Shown here piece after piece: positions 13,665-21,199 of a stretch of DNA of 21,199 nt. The DNA comes from Methanothrix sp. (GTDB taxonomy: Archaea; Halobacteriota; Methanosarcinia; Methanotrichales; Methanotrichaceae), in the NCBI GenBank assembly GCA_028679775.1, contig JAJRAX010000005.1, positions 1-21,199 of the forward strand, in the 5' to 3' direction. How positions within the stretch are numbered: position 1 is the first letter of the stretch; each line of letters begins with the position of its first letter. Below the pieces are notes generated by a model, which was not told where the DNA came from, made no database searches, and was given only the letters and a program-made list of their open reading frames with translations. The position numbers were made by a program, and so were the translations under genes.

Positions 13665-16241
13665 ATGAGCGAGGTCTCCAAAGAGTACAACTTTAGTTAC
13701 ATAGAAGAGAAATGGGTGAAAAGCTGGGACAGTTCAATCTATCATTTCGACTGGGAGTCGAAGAAACCGCAATATATCATAGACACACCGCCGCCTTACC
13801 CCACGGGAAACTTCCATATCGGAAATGCTCTCAACTGGTGTTACATCGATTACGTGGCCCGTTACAAACGCATGCAAGGCTTTAATGTCATGTTCCCGCA
13901 GGGCTGGGACTGCCACGGGCTGCCAACTGAGGTCAAGGTGGAGGAGCTTAACCACATAACCAAGAATCAGGTCCCCAGAGAGGAGTTCAGAAGGCTGTGC
14001 GAGAAGTTGACTGACGAGGCAATCGTCCGCTTCCACAAGTCCATGGGAAGGCTCGGCCTCTCCATAGACTGGTCAAACGAGTACGTTACCATGAAGCCGG
14101 AGTACTACGGCAAGACCCAGACCTCCTTCGTGCGTATGTACGAGAACGGCCAGATCTACAGGGATGATCATCCCGTCAATTGGTGCCCCCGCTGTGGCAC
14201 GGCCATTGCCTTCGCGGAGGTTGAATACGACACCAGGACAACGACTCTGAACTACATGCGCTTTGTTTCAGAAGAAGGCGAGATGCAGATCGCAACCTCT
14301 CGGCCCGAGCTTCTCCCGGCTTGCGTGGCTGTAGCCGTCAATCCCAATGACGAACGCTACCAGAAGTTCATAGGCAAGACTGTAAGGGTTCCCATTTTCA
14401 ATTATGAGGTTCCGGTTCTGTCCGACTCTGTCGTGGACACAAGCTTTGGAACTGGAATCGTCATGATCTGCACCTTCGGAGACAGGCAGGACGTGAGATG
14501 GTGGATGGAGCATCACCTTCCACTCCGCCAGGCCATAGATCGCGAGGGAAAGCTGAACGCCATCGCTGGGCCTTACCAGGGACTGTCAGTCACCGAGACC
14601 AAGAACAAGATCACTGAGGACATGAAGAACGAGGGCATAATCTTCAAGCAGGAACCTTTAGAGCAGAACGTTGGCCTCTGCTGGAGATGCAAGACGCCTA
14701 TAGAGATCCTTTCAGAGAGGCAGTGGTTCGTCAAGATCAATGCTGAGGAGATCAAGAAGGCGGCAGATGAGATCAACTGGGTGCCGCCTCACATGCAGGT
14801 CCGGCTCAAGAATTGGGCTGATTCGGTTGAATGGGACTGGTGCATCTCTCGGCAGAGGATCTTTGCGACGCCAATTCCCGTCTGGTACTGCCGGGCCTGT
14901 GGAGAGGTATTGGTGGCCAAAGAAGAGTGGCTTCCACTCGACCCCAACCAAAAGCAGCCTTCTGTGAAATGCAAATGCGGCAGCTCCGATTTCATCCCTG
15001 AGAAGGATGTCCTCGACACCTGGATGGACAGCTCAATCTCAGCTTTAGCTGTCGCCGGTTGGCCGAACAGAAAAGATCTGCGCATGCCCACACAACTGCG
15101 GCCCCAGGGGCACGATATCATTCGAACCTGGGCCTTTTACACAATACTTCGCACCCAATCTCTGGAGGGGATGAGGCCCTGGGATACCATTCTCATCAAC
15201 GGCATGGCTCTGGGCGAGGACGGGCACAAGATGTCCAAGTCCTTAAACAACTTCATCCGCCCTGAGGAGGTCTTTGAGGTCAACGGAGCCGATGCTCTCC
15301 GGCAGTGGGGTGCCATGGGCGGCAGTCCCGGAAACGATATCATGTTCCAATGGAAGGAGATAACTGCAGCCAGCCGTTTCCAGCAGAAGCTGTGGTCAAT
15401 ATTCCGCTTCGCGCTTCCCTTGATCGCCGATGTTGACGCGAGCCCCTGCCAGGTGGACCGCTGGCTTTTAGGTGAGCTGGATCAGCTTATCGATAAGACC
15501 ACACAGGCCATGGACGCTTTCCAGTTCGACGAGACCATGAAGGCCATCCGGGGATTTGCCTGGGAGACCCTGGCCGACAATTACATCGAGCTGGTCAAGG
15601 CCAGGCTCTACGGCCCGGACAGCCCTGAGAAGAGAGCGGCACAGAGCACTCTTTTCAAGGCTTTGGAGACCATCGCCCGGCTCATGGCACCTTTTACCCC
15701 GTTCATCTCCGAGGAGATCTTCCATACTCTCAGAGGGAAGAGCGTGCATGTCCAGAGCTGGCCCAAGACATCCGGTATAGCCGTCGATCCGGCAGGTCTC
15801 GCCATCAAGGAGATTGCTGCATCTTTGAGGCGTTACAAGGCTGAATTGGGCATGGCCCTCAATTCGCCTCTTCCGGGAATTGTGGTTTATTCTGAGCTTG
15901 GGCTGGAGACCTTCGATCTGTCAGGTGTAGCCAACTCCAATGTGGATAGCCGGACGACTGGCCCTGAGATCGAGATGAAGCCCGTAGCCGTCAAGCCGCA
16001 GATGAAGATCCTGGGTCCCAGGTTTAAGGATAAGAGCGGCAAGATCATCAAGGCGTTAGGCGGCATGGACCCGGCTGATGTGGCAAGCCAGAAGGCCAAA
16101 GGATCTATTGCCGTATTGGTCGATGGCGAGACGATTGAAGTTCCGCCGGAGGCAGCCGAGATTGTCATGGAGACTCTTTCAGCGGGACTTGCCGTGGATG
16201 TTCTGAGACTGGAGAAGGCCACGGTGCTGGTTCGAAGATGA
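13665..16241 (+). CDS. valS: Valyl-tRNA synthetase
   Basis: This class I synthetase (858 aa) charges tRNA-Val. The ATP site has HIGN (51-54) within [15 protein letters not shown] and KMSKS (522-526) within [10 protein letters not shown]. The [13 protein letters not shown] segment and an editing (CP1) domain lie between. Zinc-ribbon-like pairs occur at CPRCG, CWRC, CRAC and CKCG, as in archaeal ValS. The C-terminal anticodon-binding region is followed by a short extension, but the long bacterial coiled-coil arm is absent, which fits an archaeal enzyme. GAGGAG (13652-13657) supports the ATG at 13665. The last 4 nt overlap the start of the CYTH gene. Confidence 0.97.
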   Translation: MSEVSKEYNFSYIEEKWVKSWDSSIYHFDWESKKPQYIIDTPPPYPTGNFHIGNALNWCYIDYVARYKRMQGFNVMFPQGWDCHGLPTEVKVEELNHITKNQVPREEFRRLCEKLTDEAIVRFHKSMGRLGLSIDWSNEYVTMKPEYYGKTQTSFVRMYENGQIYRDDHPVNWCPRCGTAIAFAEVEYDTRTTTLNYMRFVSEEGEMQIATSRPELLPACVAVAVNPNDERYQKFIGKTVRVPIFNYEVPVLSDSVVDTSFGTGIVMICTFGDRQDVRWWMEHHLPLRQAIDREGKLNAIAGPYQGLSVTETKNKITEDMKNEGIIFKQEPLEQNVGLCWRCKTPIEILSERQWFVKINAEEIKKAADEINWVPPHMQVRLKNWADSVEWDWCISRQRIFATPIPVWYCRACGEVLVAKEEWLPLDPNQKQPSVKCKCGSSDFIPEKDVLDTWMDSSISALAVAGWPNRKDLRMPTQLRPQGHDIIRTWAFYTILRTQSLEGMRPWDTILINGMALGEDGHKMSKSLNNFIRPEEVFEVNGADALRQWGAMGGSPGNDIMFQWKEITAASRFQQKLWSIFRFALPLIADVDASPCQVDRWLLGELDQLIDKTTQAMDAFQFDETMKAIRGFAWETLADNYIELVKARLYGPDSPEKRAAQSTLFKALETIARLMAPFTPFISEEIFHTLRGKSVHVQSWPKTSGIAVDPAGLAIKEIAASLRRYKAELGMALNSPLPGIVVYSELGLETFDLSGVANSNVDSRTTGPEIEMKPVAVKPQMKILGPRFKDKSGKIIKALGGMDPADVASQKAKGSIAVLVDGETIEVPPEAAEIVMETLSAGLAVDVLRLEKATVLVRR

Positions 16242-16786
16242 TCGAGGTCGAGGTCAAGGCCCGCGCTCCAGAGGACATTGTCGAGAGGATCGCCGCCCTG
16301 GGAGCCAAATTAATGGTCGTGGAAAACCACCACGACATGTATTTCAATTCGCCGATTCGCGACTTTAAAAAGAGCGACGAAGCGCTCCGAATCCGTATCA
16401 AGGAGGACGGAGCCCGCCTGACCTACAAGGGCCCAAAGCTCGATCTCTCGACTAAATCGCGTAGGGAGTTGACTGTGAAGATCGATGATCATCAGCAGAT
16501 GAAAGAGATCCTTCTCTCTCTTGGCTACGTCCTCTCCGCTCAGGTGAAGAAGCGCCGAAGCAAGTACACCTACCAGGGAGCAGTCCTTGCACTGGACGAG
16601 GTAGAGGGCCTGGGACGCTTCATCGAGGTGGAAGCAGAGGGCGCTGGAGACTATGAGTGCGAGAGAGAGAAGGTTTTAGCCATCATGGGTCGTCTGGGCC
16701 TCACCGAGTCGATTCGCAGTTCATACCTGGAGCTTCTCGAAGAGAGAGAACTCGGGCTTGCCGCAGGCAAGAGAGAGAAAATCTGA
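16238..16786 (+). CDS. CYTH-domain protein (class IV adenylate cyclase/triphosphatase type)
   Basis: This 182-aa cytoplasmic protein has the CYTH signature ExExK at its very start (EVEVK, residues 3-7), then basic and acidic residues characteristic of the tunnel fold: [40 protein letters not shown] enzymes act on triphosphate groups with metal ions. In archaea they may be tripolyphosphatases, thiamine-triphosphatase-like enzymes or CyaB-type cyclases, and sequence alone does not decide. The ATG overlaps the valS stop (ATGA), and its own TGA overlaps the next ATG (TGATG), so translation is probably coupled along the three genes. The last 20 residues are charged and probably disordered. Confidence 0.88.
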   Translation: MIEVEVKARAPEDIVERIAALGAKLMVVENHHDMYFNSPIRDFKKSDEALRIRIKEDGARLTYKGPKLDLSTKSRRELTVKIDDHQQMKEILLSLGYVLSAQVKKRRSKYTYQGAVLALDEVEGLGRFIEVEAEGAGDYECEREKVLAIMGRLGLTESIRSSYLELLEERELGLAAGKREKI

Positions 16787-17691
16787 TGACCGATAGTTCA
16801 AGGATTCATGTTCTGGTGATGCTGTTTTTCGTGATAGTAGTCCAGATCCTTGCTCTGGCCGTCACCCCGGCCATATCAGCGAGCGACAGCAGGGTCTTTC
16901 AGGATCCTACATCCACATCGAATCCGTTTATCTATATGATTCTCATCCTGGCTTTCACAGCTCTTCTTCTCCTGGCCATAAAGATGAATAAGAGCTGGAT
17001 CATCAGCGGATTTATCCAATTATCGATAGCATTAAGCATATATTACCTGGTGGTGGCTTTTTTGCCGCCACTCCTGGCCCTGTTGCCCACTGCAGCCGTT
17101 CTCCTGTTCATTCGTTACTATCCGGAGTGGTATGTAGTCGATATCTTCGGCATTGCGGTCTGTGCAGGAATCAGCTCGCTTTTCGGAGTGAGCATGACGA
17201 CTCTGCCTACCCTCATGCTCCTCATAATCCTGGCAGTCTATGATGCCATATCCGTCTACAAGACAAAGCATATGGTCTCGCTTGCAGAGGGCGTGATCAA
17301 GATGAAGGCACCGCTTCTCTTCGTGGTGCCGAAGAGCCGGAACTACAGCTTCAGGAAGGATCAGTCCCTGCTCACCCATGAGACGGGCGGCAGCCAGCCC
17401 CAGGCTGCAACCCCTCTGGCCAAGGGAAAAAGGGGCGCCTACTTCCTGGGGCTGGGAGACGCCATCATCCCAACAATCCTCGTCATCTCAGCCAACACAT
17501 CGCTTCCAGCCGGCGGGCTATTCGGGGTGAACATCCCTGCGATTGGAGCAATGCTCGGCACCTATCTGGGCTTTCTCGCCCTCATGACGACGTCGCGAGA
17601 CAGGCCCCAGGCGGGGTTGCCTTTTCTTAACAGCGGCGTGATACTGGGATTTTTGGCTGGGTGCGCGATAGCTGGTGTAAGGCCGTTTTAA
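16786..17691 (+). CDS. Presenilin/signal-peptide-peptidase-like intramembrane aspartyl protease
   Basis: This 301-aa multi-pass membrane protein has about nine helices. Catalytic aspartates typical of archaeal presenilin homologs are visible: Asp153 in VYDAISVYKTKHM and Asp225 in GLGDAIIPT. The C-terminal GLPFLNSG (277-284) stands where the family's PxL motif is expected. Such enzymes cleave membrane helices, including leftover signal peptides. A loop at about 185-215 between the two catalytic helices is likely cytoplasmic and flexible. The ATG at 16786 overlaps the CYTH stop by 1 nt and a GAGAGAG ribosome site lies upstream; the frame is open to 16657, but that stretch lies inside the CYTH gene. 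Natural substrates are unknown. Confidence 0.88.
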   Translation: MTDSSRIHVLVMLFFVIVVQILALAVTPAISASDSRVFQDPTSTSNPFIYMILILAFTALLLLAIKMNKSWIISGFIQLSIALSIYYLVVAFLPPLLALLPTAAVLLFIRYYPEWYVVDIFGIAVCAGISSLFGVSMTTLPTLMLLIILAVYDAISVYKTKHMVSLAEGVIKMKAPLLFVVPKSRNYSFRKDQSLLTHETGGSQPQAATPLAKGKRGAYFLGLGDAIIPTILVISANTSLPAGGLFGVNIPAIGAMLGTYLGFLALMTTSRDRPQAGLPFLNSGVILGFLAGCAIAGVRPF

Positions 17692-17701
17692 CGTATCTGG
17701 A

Positions 17702-18439
17702 TTACTTGACTCCGGTTACGAGAAACTGATCTCCTGAGTGTCCCCACTTCAGATAATCGAGCGTTGTAAGGAGCTTCCTATTGAGGTCCGCCACAACGGC
17801 GATGTCCTTGAAGCCAATCTCCCTGAGGATCTCTAGGTCGGCCTCTGGTCGTTTCGCATTGCTTGACCACAATCTCTCTCTCCAGCCATCATCATTCGTG
17901 CTCTGATCATCGGGCCACCTCCACTCGGCCAATGCCGATGAGATGAGCGCCCACATTTTTTTTGTCCAGGGTTTGTCTCTGCTGCCGAGATACCAATTGC
18001 CGTCCACCACCACCAACCGCCCTCCGGGCCTCAGAACTCTATGCCATTCTGCAATGGCACTCTTCGGATCAGGAAGGCTCCAGAGAACATATCTGTTTAC
18101 CACTGCATCGAATGACGCCTCGCTGAATGGCAGTTTTTCTGCGTCTGCCAATACCAGCTCCACAGAATTATGTAGAGTCGCGGAGTTCTCTCTCGCCTTT
18201 GCCAGCATCCTCTCGGATGCGTCGATTCCTGTGACATCATAGCCCATATCGGAGATCAGATTTGCCACAATTCCTGGTCCTGTCCCAACATCCAGTATCT
18301 TATGACGATTTCCTCCCAGGAATTCTGCGAATATCCTCTGCCATATGGTTTTATCTCTCCTAAAAAATATTACATGGCGAACGTTTTTGTCATAACCTGA
18401 AGCCCTTGTATTCCAGTGGCTTCGGATACGATCTTTCAT
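17702..18439 (-). CDS. Class I SAM-dependent methyltransferase (Methyltransf_11 type)
   Basis: This 245-aa cytoplasmic protein has motif I ILDVGTGPG (48-56), the acidic ribose-binding loop GYDVTGIDAS (66-75), LADAEKLPF and a post-I/II region VLRPGGRLVVVDG. It opens with MKDRIRSHWNTRASGYD, typical of small-molecule methyltransferases. The start at 18439 is chosen for GGAGGG (9 nt upstream). The frame is open to 18517, but that part lies in the receptor gene. It follows the dockerin receptor gene by 43 nt, within which lies a hairpin plus T-run, so it may be expressed only by read-through. Its substrate is unknown; cofactor or siderophore-like ligands are possible because of the neighbour. Confidence 0.9.
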   Translation of the reverse strand: MKDRIRSHWNTRASGYDKNVRHVIFFRRDKTIWQRIFAEFLGGNRHKILDVGTGPGIVANLISDMGYDVTGIDASERMLAKARENSATLHNSVELVLADAEKLPFSEASFDAVVNRYVLWSLPDPKSAIAEWHRVLRPGGRLVVVDGNWYLGSRDKPWTKKMWALISSALAEWRWPDDQSTNDDGWRERLWSSNAKRPEADLEILREIGFKDIAVVADLNRKLLTTLDYLKWGHSGDQFLVTGVK

Positions 18440-18454
18440 GCGTCCGCCCTCCAG

Positions 18455-18485
18455 AAAAAAATGATGAGAATGACCACTCTCATCA
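18455..18485 (-). terminator. Hairpin plus T7 overlapping the receptor stop codon
   Basis: On the minus strand TGATGAGA (18485-18478) pairs perfectly with TCTCATCA (18469-18462) across an 8-nt loop and runs straight into seven T (18461-18455). The first TGA is the receptor stop. The methyltransferase ribosome site begins 5 nt after the T-run. This is the strongest terminator-like structure in the window. Confidence 0.75.
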
Positions 18486-19766
18486 CCAATTTTTGTATTC
18501 GGGATATACGAAAGCACCTTGGTTTTTGATGTCGAAGTCTATGCGGCAGAAATTGTCTACATATTCTTGATGTATGGCCTCTGGATCAATATCCTGGAAT
18601 AGGTCGGGATAGAACAATTTTGCCAGGTAAGCAGTGCCAATGATGTTGTTTCCCGCGCCGAGCAACAATAGGTAGTCCAGACAATATACATCATCATTTT
18701 TTACTGCATCAACATTGGCAAGCTCAGTGCGATTCATGACCTGCTCTTTTGAGGCGATCATCTTGGTCAGGTCATTAGTCTCATAACCACCATCGCCATA
18801 GCTTTCAACGCCTACAAATATGTATTTTGGATTTTCTTTTGTCACGAATTCGGGTTGTACTTCCAGCATTGCACCGTATTTGGGATCATTCGGCCCTATC
18901 ACATCATCGAGGATATTTTTTCCTCCAGCCATCGTGATGATCTGACCGAGATTGCTGCCGGAGGCATAGCAGGAATAGGGTGTATACTCAAAGACGCATG
19001 TAGGCCTTTCTTCCTCCGGAATGGACTTCGTTCTGCTCGTGAATATGTCGTAGTACTTGGAATCCCAATCTATGAACCTCTCGGCCTCGGCCTCTTTGTC
19101 CAGAATATAACCATAGGTCCTTACATTCTTCACCAGTGTGTCCTGTTCGCGCATGTTGAGACAGATTAAAGGAATGCCATTGAGATTCTTCTCAAAGATG
19201 CGCTTCTGATCCAGGCCACCTATTAAGGCACTAGCTCGTTCGAGATTTGTCTGAACTGCATCTGGGTTCAAGCTGATGATCTTCTCGAAGTCGCAGTTGC
19301 TTGGGCTGTTCCCAACAAATGGCAGTTCTGCTAATTCCGGCAAAAACGTAATCTGTTTCGTTCTGTCTTGGCCATAGGCTACCAGTATGTCTTCAGCGTC
19401 CAAGATCCTGGTCATCTCAACTCCTGAATATCCCATGTTTACCAGGCGTTTGATGGGCTTGTTTACTGTTACATTCTCACCAAAAATATCTACAAATGTT
19501 AGCTTTTCTTCAGTACCATCCAGTATCTTTTGAAGCTGTTCTGTATCACTTCCATCGATCTTGCCATCAAAATTAGCATCGGCAAGTTTTGTGGCATCGT
19601 TTGTGCCCGACATTATGCCTTCAAGATACTGCAGATCGTCGTCATTCAGCAGATCGTCCATATTGGCGTTTCCGTAGATCTCAAGGACAAAGTCAGCAGC
19701 ATCCGCAGAAAAAGATGTCAGAACCAGGCTGATCAGTATCCAATCAAAGCAGCTTCTTCTTTCCAT
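18483..19766 (-). CDS. Dockerin-bearing metal/cobamide-type ABC binding protein
   Basis: This exported protein (427 aa) starts at the ATG at 19766, set by GGAGGA (6 nt upstream). Residues 1-24 are a signal peptide ending ADA. Residues about 31-84 contain two EF-hand/dockerin-like repeats: GNANMDDLLNDDDL and DANFDGKIDGSD, which normally bind calcium. Residues about 88-427 resemble the BtuF/FhuD-type periplasmic binding fold used for Fe chelates and cobamides: VTVNKPIKRLVNM, LNPDAVQTN, GSNLGQIITMAGG and NPKYIFVG. In methanogens similar dockerin-plus-receptor proteins are common. No permease or ATPase of this type is in the window. Calcium may let the repeats hold other surface proteins; no cohesin is visible here. 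Confidence 0.88.
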   Translation of the reverse strand: MERRSCFDWILISLVLTSFSADAADFVLEIYGNANMDDLLNDDDLQYLEGIMSGTNDATKLADANFDGKIDGSDTEQLQKILDGTEEKLTFVDIFGENVTVNKPIKRLVNMGYSGVEMTRILDAEDILVAYGQDRTKQITFLPELAELPFVGNSPSNCDFEKIISLNPDAVQTNLERASALIGGLDQKRIFEKNLNGIPLICLNMREQDTLVKNVRTYGYILDKEAEAERFIDWDSKYYDIFTSRTKSIPEEERPTCVFEYTPYSCYASGSNLGQIITMAGGKNILDDVIGPNDPKYGAMLEVQPEFVTKENPKYIFVGVESYGDGGYETNDLTKMIASKEQVMNRTELANVDAVKNDDVYCLDYLLLLGAGNNIIGTAYLAKLFYPDLFQDIDPEAIHQEYVDNFCRIDFDIKNQGAFVYPEYKNW

Positions 19767-19828
19767 AGACCGTCCTCCGTGTGTCTTCTGTTGCATCTCA
19801 TCAATATTTAGCACTAAGCTATTGCTAG

Positions 19829-19849
19829 TTGATAACCATTGCGTATCAA
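19829..19849. promoter_or_regulatory. TTGATA-N9-TATCAA dyad, candidate operator
   Basis: This perfect 6+6 inverted repeat spans 21 bp, about 20 nt upstream of the presumed TATA box of the dockerin receptor. The spacing suits a dimeric regulator contacting two turns of DNA. Confidence 0.4.
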
Positions 19850-19871
19850 AAACAAATATAGTAACACTAAT

Positions 19872-19895
19872 AGTATACCAAGAAGTATATCAAGA
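19872..19895. repeat. 12-bp tandem direct repeat (AGTATAYCAAGA, two copies)
   Basis: AGTATACCAAGA (19872-19883) is followed at once by AGTATATCAAGA (19884-19895), differing at one position. It lies in the receptor's upstream region and could be a paired protein-binding site. Confidence 0.55.
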
Positions 19896-20010
19896 ATTCA
19901 TTGAGATGTGAAATCGTTGTTCGTTGTTGGCCATTAAGGAAATCTGCCGCGTATCTTTCAGATCTTCAACTTGTTGCCCAATTCTTCCCCATCCTTCAGG
20001 GCGTGGTAGT

Positions 20011-20030
20011 TGACGCAAACGCAAGCGTCA
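20011..20030. repeat. Perfect inverted repeat TGACGC-N8-GCGTCA
   Basis: This 6-bp stem with an 8-nt loop directly follows a CTTCAGGGCGTGGTAGT stretch (19995-20010). The combination resembles ends of IS200/IS605-type elements that I remember, but no transposase or tnpB is nearby. Confidence 0.4.
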
Positions 20031-20062
20031 CTTTCAAGCCATTCTAAGACAACACAGTATAA

Positions 20063-20914
20063 ATGAGCCGCAACACCTCGCAGACCCGCGTCAGAAACAT
20101 ATCGATTCCGAATGTCTGGCTATGGCTATCCGTCTTTGTCTCGGTAATGGCAATAATAACTAGCCTGTTGGGGATCTTTTTCCAAAAAACTTATTCCAGA
20201 GAGGCTGAAGCCTGGGCTGTCCAAGCCGTCGGGCAGGATTTTGCCAACTTGGCAGTTGTTGCTCTTATGCTCGTTTGCACTTATTATCTATCGAAAAAGT
20301 CGCTGAGAGCATACCTTGTCTGGTTGGGCGCTTTTATCTATCTTGTCTACGCCTTCGCAATCTATGCTTTCTTTATCCATTTCAATTTTCTATTTTTAGT
20401 TTATGTTTTAATCTTGGGCTTATCATTCTATACTCTTATCGGCGGGTTGATGACGGCAGATCCAACAATTTTGTCGCAGTCTCTGCTTCACAATACCAAA
20501 TCGAAGATGGCAAGCGCGCTGTTGATGATCATAGGAATCTTGTTTGGATCACTATGGCTGAGCGAAATAGTCCCTGCTCTTCTCTCAAATAAAATACCAT
20601 CGGACCTTGTTGAAACCGGATTGTGGGTAAATCCTATTCATGTATTGGATCTGGCCTTTGTATTGCCGGGCATGATCATCACCTCTGCATTGCTATGGCG
20701 AAAGAATCTATTGGGATTTCTGATGGCAGTGCCTCTTTTAATATTTTCAGCAACAATGGGCATGGGAATAATTGCCACATTCATCATTTCCGTAAAATAT
20801 GGTATGCAGGTATTCTTTCCTGCAGGAATCATCGTTTGCTTAATTATTCTCCTAAGCATATATATTTCGTATCTATTCTTAAAAGAAGTGAATGAAAACT
20901 CAGGTCGAGCCTGA
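20063..20914 (+). CDS. Unrecognised multi-pass membrane protein (about 8 helices)
   Basis: This encodes 283 aa with a short basic N-terminus (MSRNTSQTRVR) and about eight hydrophobic helices near residues 18-40, 60-77, 84-105, 108-131, 150-173, 193-213, 218-245 and 250-275. I do not recognise a family. There are no conserved catalytic or metal-binding motifs that stand out and few charged residues inside helices. The start is uncertain: no ribosome site precedes the ATG at 20063, and a TATA-like string (TATAAAT) overlaps it; the next in-frame ATG (residue 29) would cut the first helix. It is AT-richer than the surrounding housekeeping genes. A probable membrane-gene remnant follows it directly. 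Confidence 0.7.
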   Translation: MSRNTSQTRVRNISIPNVWLWLSVFVSVMAIITSLLGIFFQKTYSREAEAWAVQAVGQDFANLAVVALMLVCTYYLSKKSLRAYLVWLGAFIYLVYAFAIYAFFIHFNFLFLVYVLILGLSFYTLIGGLMTADPTILSQSLLHNTKSKMASALLMIIGILFGSLWLSEIVPALLSNKIPSDLVETGLWVNPIHVLDLAFVLPGMIITSALLWRKNLLGFLMAVPLLIFSATMGMGIIATFIISVKYGMQVFFPAGIIVCLIILLSIYISYLFLKEVNENSGRA

Positions 20915-21081
20915 TCTTGATAGTGATTGCGGGCCTGTTGCATCAGCTGGCATTCTTCCTGGGCGGAAAGCCCACAGAGCGCGTGGTCTTTTGGTCCTTT
21001 CTTCATTGGAGTCCTGGCGATCACAATGAGTCTTGAGGCCTTTGTGCTGAAATCTGTCTGTTTTCAGGGAAGATCTTCTTG
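20903..21081 (+). pseudogene. Probable frameshifted remnant of a membrane-protein gene
   Basis: From about 20903 one frame reads a hydrophobic stretch (LILIVIAGLLHQLAFFLGG, then KPTERVVF). Near the TTTT at 20991-20994 the sensible reading moves to another frame, GPFFIGVLAITMSLEAFVLK and so on, to the TGA at 21079-21081. Removing one T joins them smoothly. No start codon with a ribosome site is visible, so this looks like a decayed gene end, or an intact small gene with a sequencing error. Confidence 0.4.
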
Positions 21082-21123
21082 AAACCGACAGCTTTTTTGC
21101 CCGGCCCGGACAGCTAAAAAGAT

Positions 21124-21128
21124 GAGGT
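21124..21128 (+). promoter_or_regulatory. Ribosome site of the 3' partial gene
   Basis: GAGGT lies 6 nt before the ATG at 21135. Confidence 0.6.
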
Positions 21129-21134
21129 ATAATC

Positions 21135-21199
21135 ATGGCAGATGATGACCAGGCAGTCTTAGAGCACTATGTGCCATTCTGCCCCAAATGCGGCAACGA
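21135..21199 (+). CDS. Start of a probable zinc-ribbon protein (partial, runs off the window)
   Basis: Only 21 codons are present: MADDDQAVLEHYVPFCPKCG and one more. The CPKCG knuckle (Cys16, Cys19) suggests the first half of a zinc ribbon near the N-terminus, as in many small archaeal membrane-anchored zinc-ribbon proteins. The ATG at 21135 has GAGGT 6 nt upstream. Nothing can be said about the rest. Confidence 0.65.
   Translation, partial: MADDDQAVLEHYVPFCPKCGN

Larger units (their letters stand above)
19767..20062. promoter_or_regulatory. Regulatory region between the receptor and membrane-protein genes
   Basis: This 296-nt AT-rich divergent gap holds a leftward TATA-like CTAAATATT at about 19804-19812, the dyad at 19829-19849, the tandem repeat at 19872-19895, and a hairpin at 20011-20030. 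No small gene was found. Confidence 0.5.

Noticed and set aside
20892..21029. Short ORF starting at ATG 20892 overlapping the membrane gene
   Set aside because: The product is non-hydrophobic and low quality, with no ribosome site. The hydrophobic frame in the same stretch is more plausible.
1..21199. CRISPR arrays, tRNA and rRNA genes, replication origin
   Set aside because: No regularly spaced repeats, cloverleaf with CCA-type end, rRNA-like sequence or origin-type repeat cluster was recognised by eye. A tRNAscan-SE and CRISPR search would be decisive.

Overview
The window reads as chromosomal DNA of a methanogenic archaeon, most likely a Methanotrichaceae (Methanothrix/Methanosaeta) or another Methanosarcinales member. 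Supporting signs are a DUF1608-type S-layer domain, two PGF-CTERM (archaeosortase A) tails, an FmdE-domain protein, a CooC nickel-insertion ATPase, a presenilin-like archaeal protease, archaeal TATA-like elements and strong GGAGG ribosome sites. The genus is inferred from gene content only. I recognised no rRNA, tRNA or CRISPR array, and no intact insertion sequence.

Region by region. Positions 1-1700 hold a single-domain S-layer protein, then a tiny secreted protein that is only signal peptide, acidic stalk and the same PGF-CTERM anchor. Positions 1744-8741 hold a peptide/nickel-family ABC importer split into two divergent units: permease, permease and a fused double ATPase run leftward, while a secreted FmdE-domain protein and the substrate-binding protein run rightward. 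An HxlR-type regulator sits between them. A 20-bp element occurs perfectly, once in front of each unit, pointing the same way relative to its TATA box, so this looks like a small regulon. Positions 8811-11297 continue rightward with CooC, a flavin-reductase-like FMN protein and an AmmeMemoRadiSam-type radical SAM enzyme. Together with the importer they suggest metal acquisition (nickel is the leading guess) feeding CO dehydrogenase/acetyl-CoA synthase maturation.

Positions 11348-16786 are mostly housekeeping: a bacterial-type RibBA fusion, a small heat-shock protein, Tsr3, ValS and a CYTH protein. A presenilin-like protease follows at 16786-17691; valS, CYTH and the protease overlap by 4 and 1 nt and form one operon. 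Positions 17702-19766 (minus strand) hold a dockerin-bearing metal/cobamide-type binding protein followed by a SAM methyltransferase, with a hairpin plus T-run between them. Positions 19767-21199 hold a regulatory region with several repeats, an unrecognised eight-helix membrane protein, a probable frameshifted membrane-gene remnant, and the first 21 codons of a zinc-ribbon protein that runs off the window.

The most original signals are the duplicated operator/promoter module flanking hxlR, the secreted FmdE protein co-regulated with a transporter and followed by CooC, and the anchor-only mini PGF-CTERM protein.
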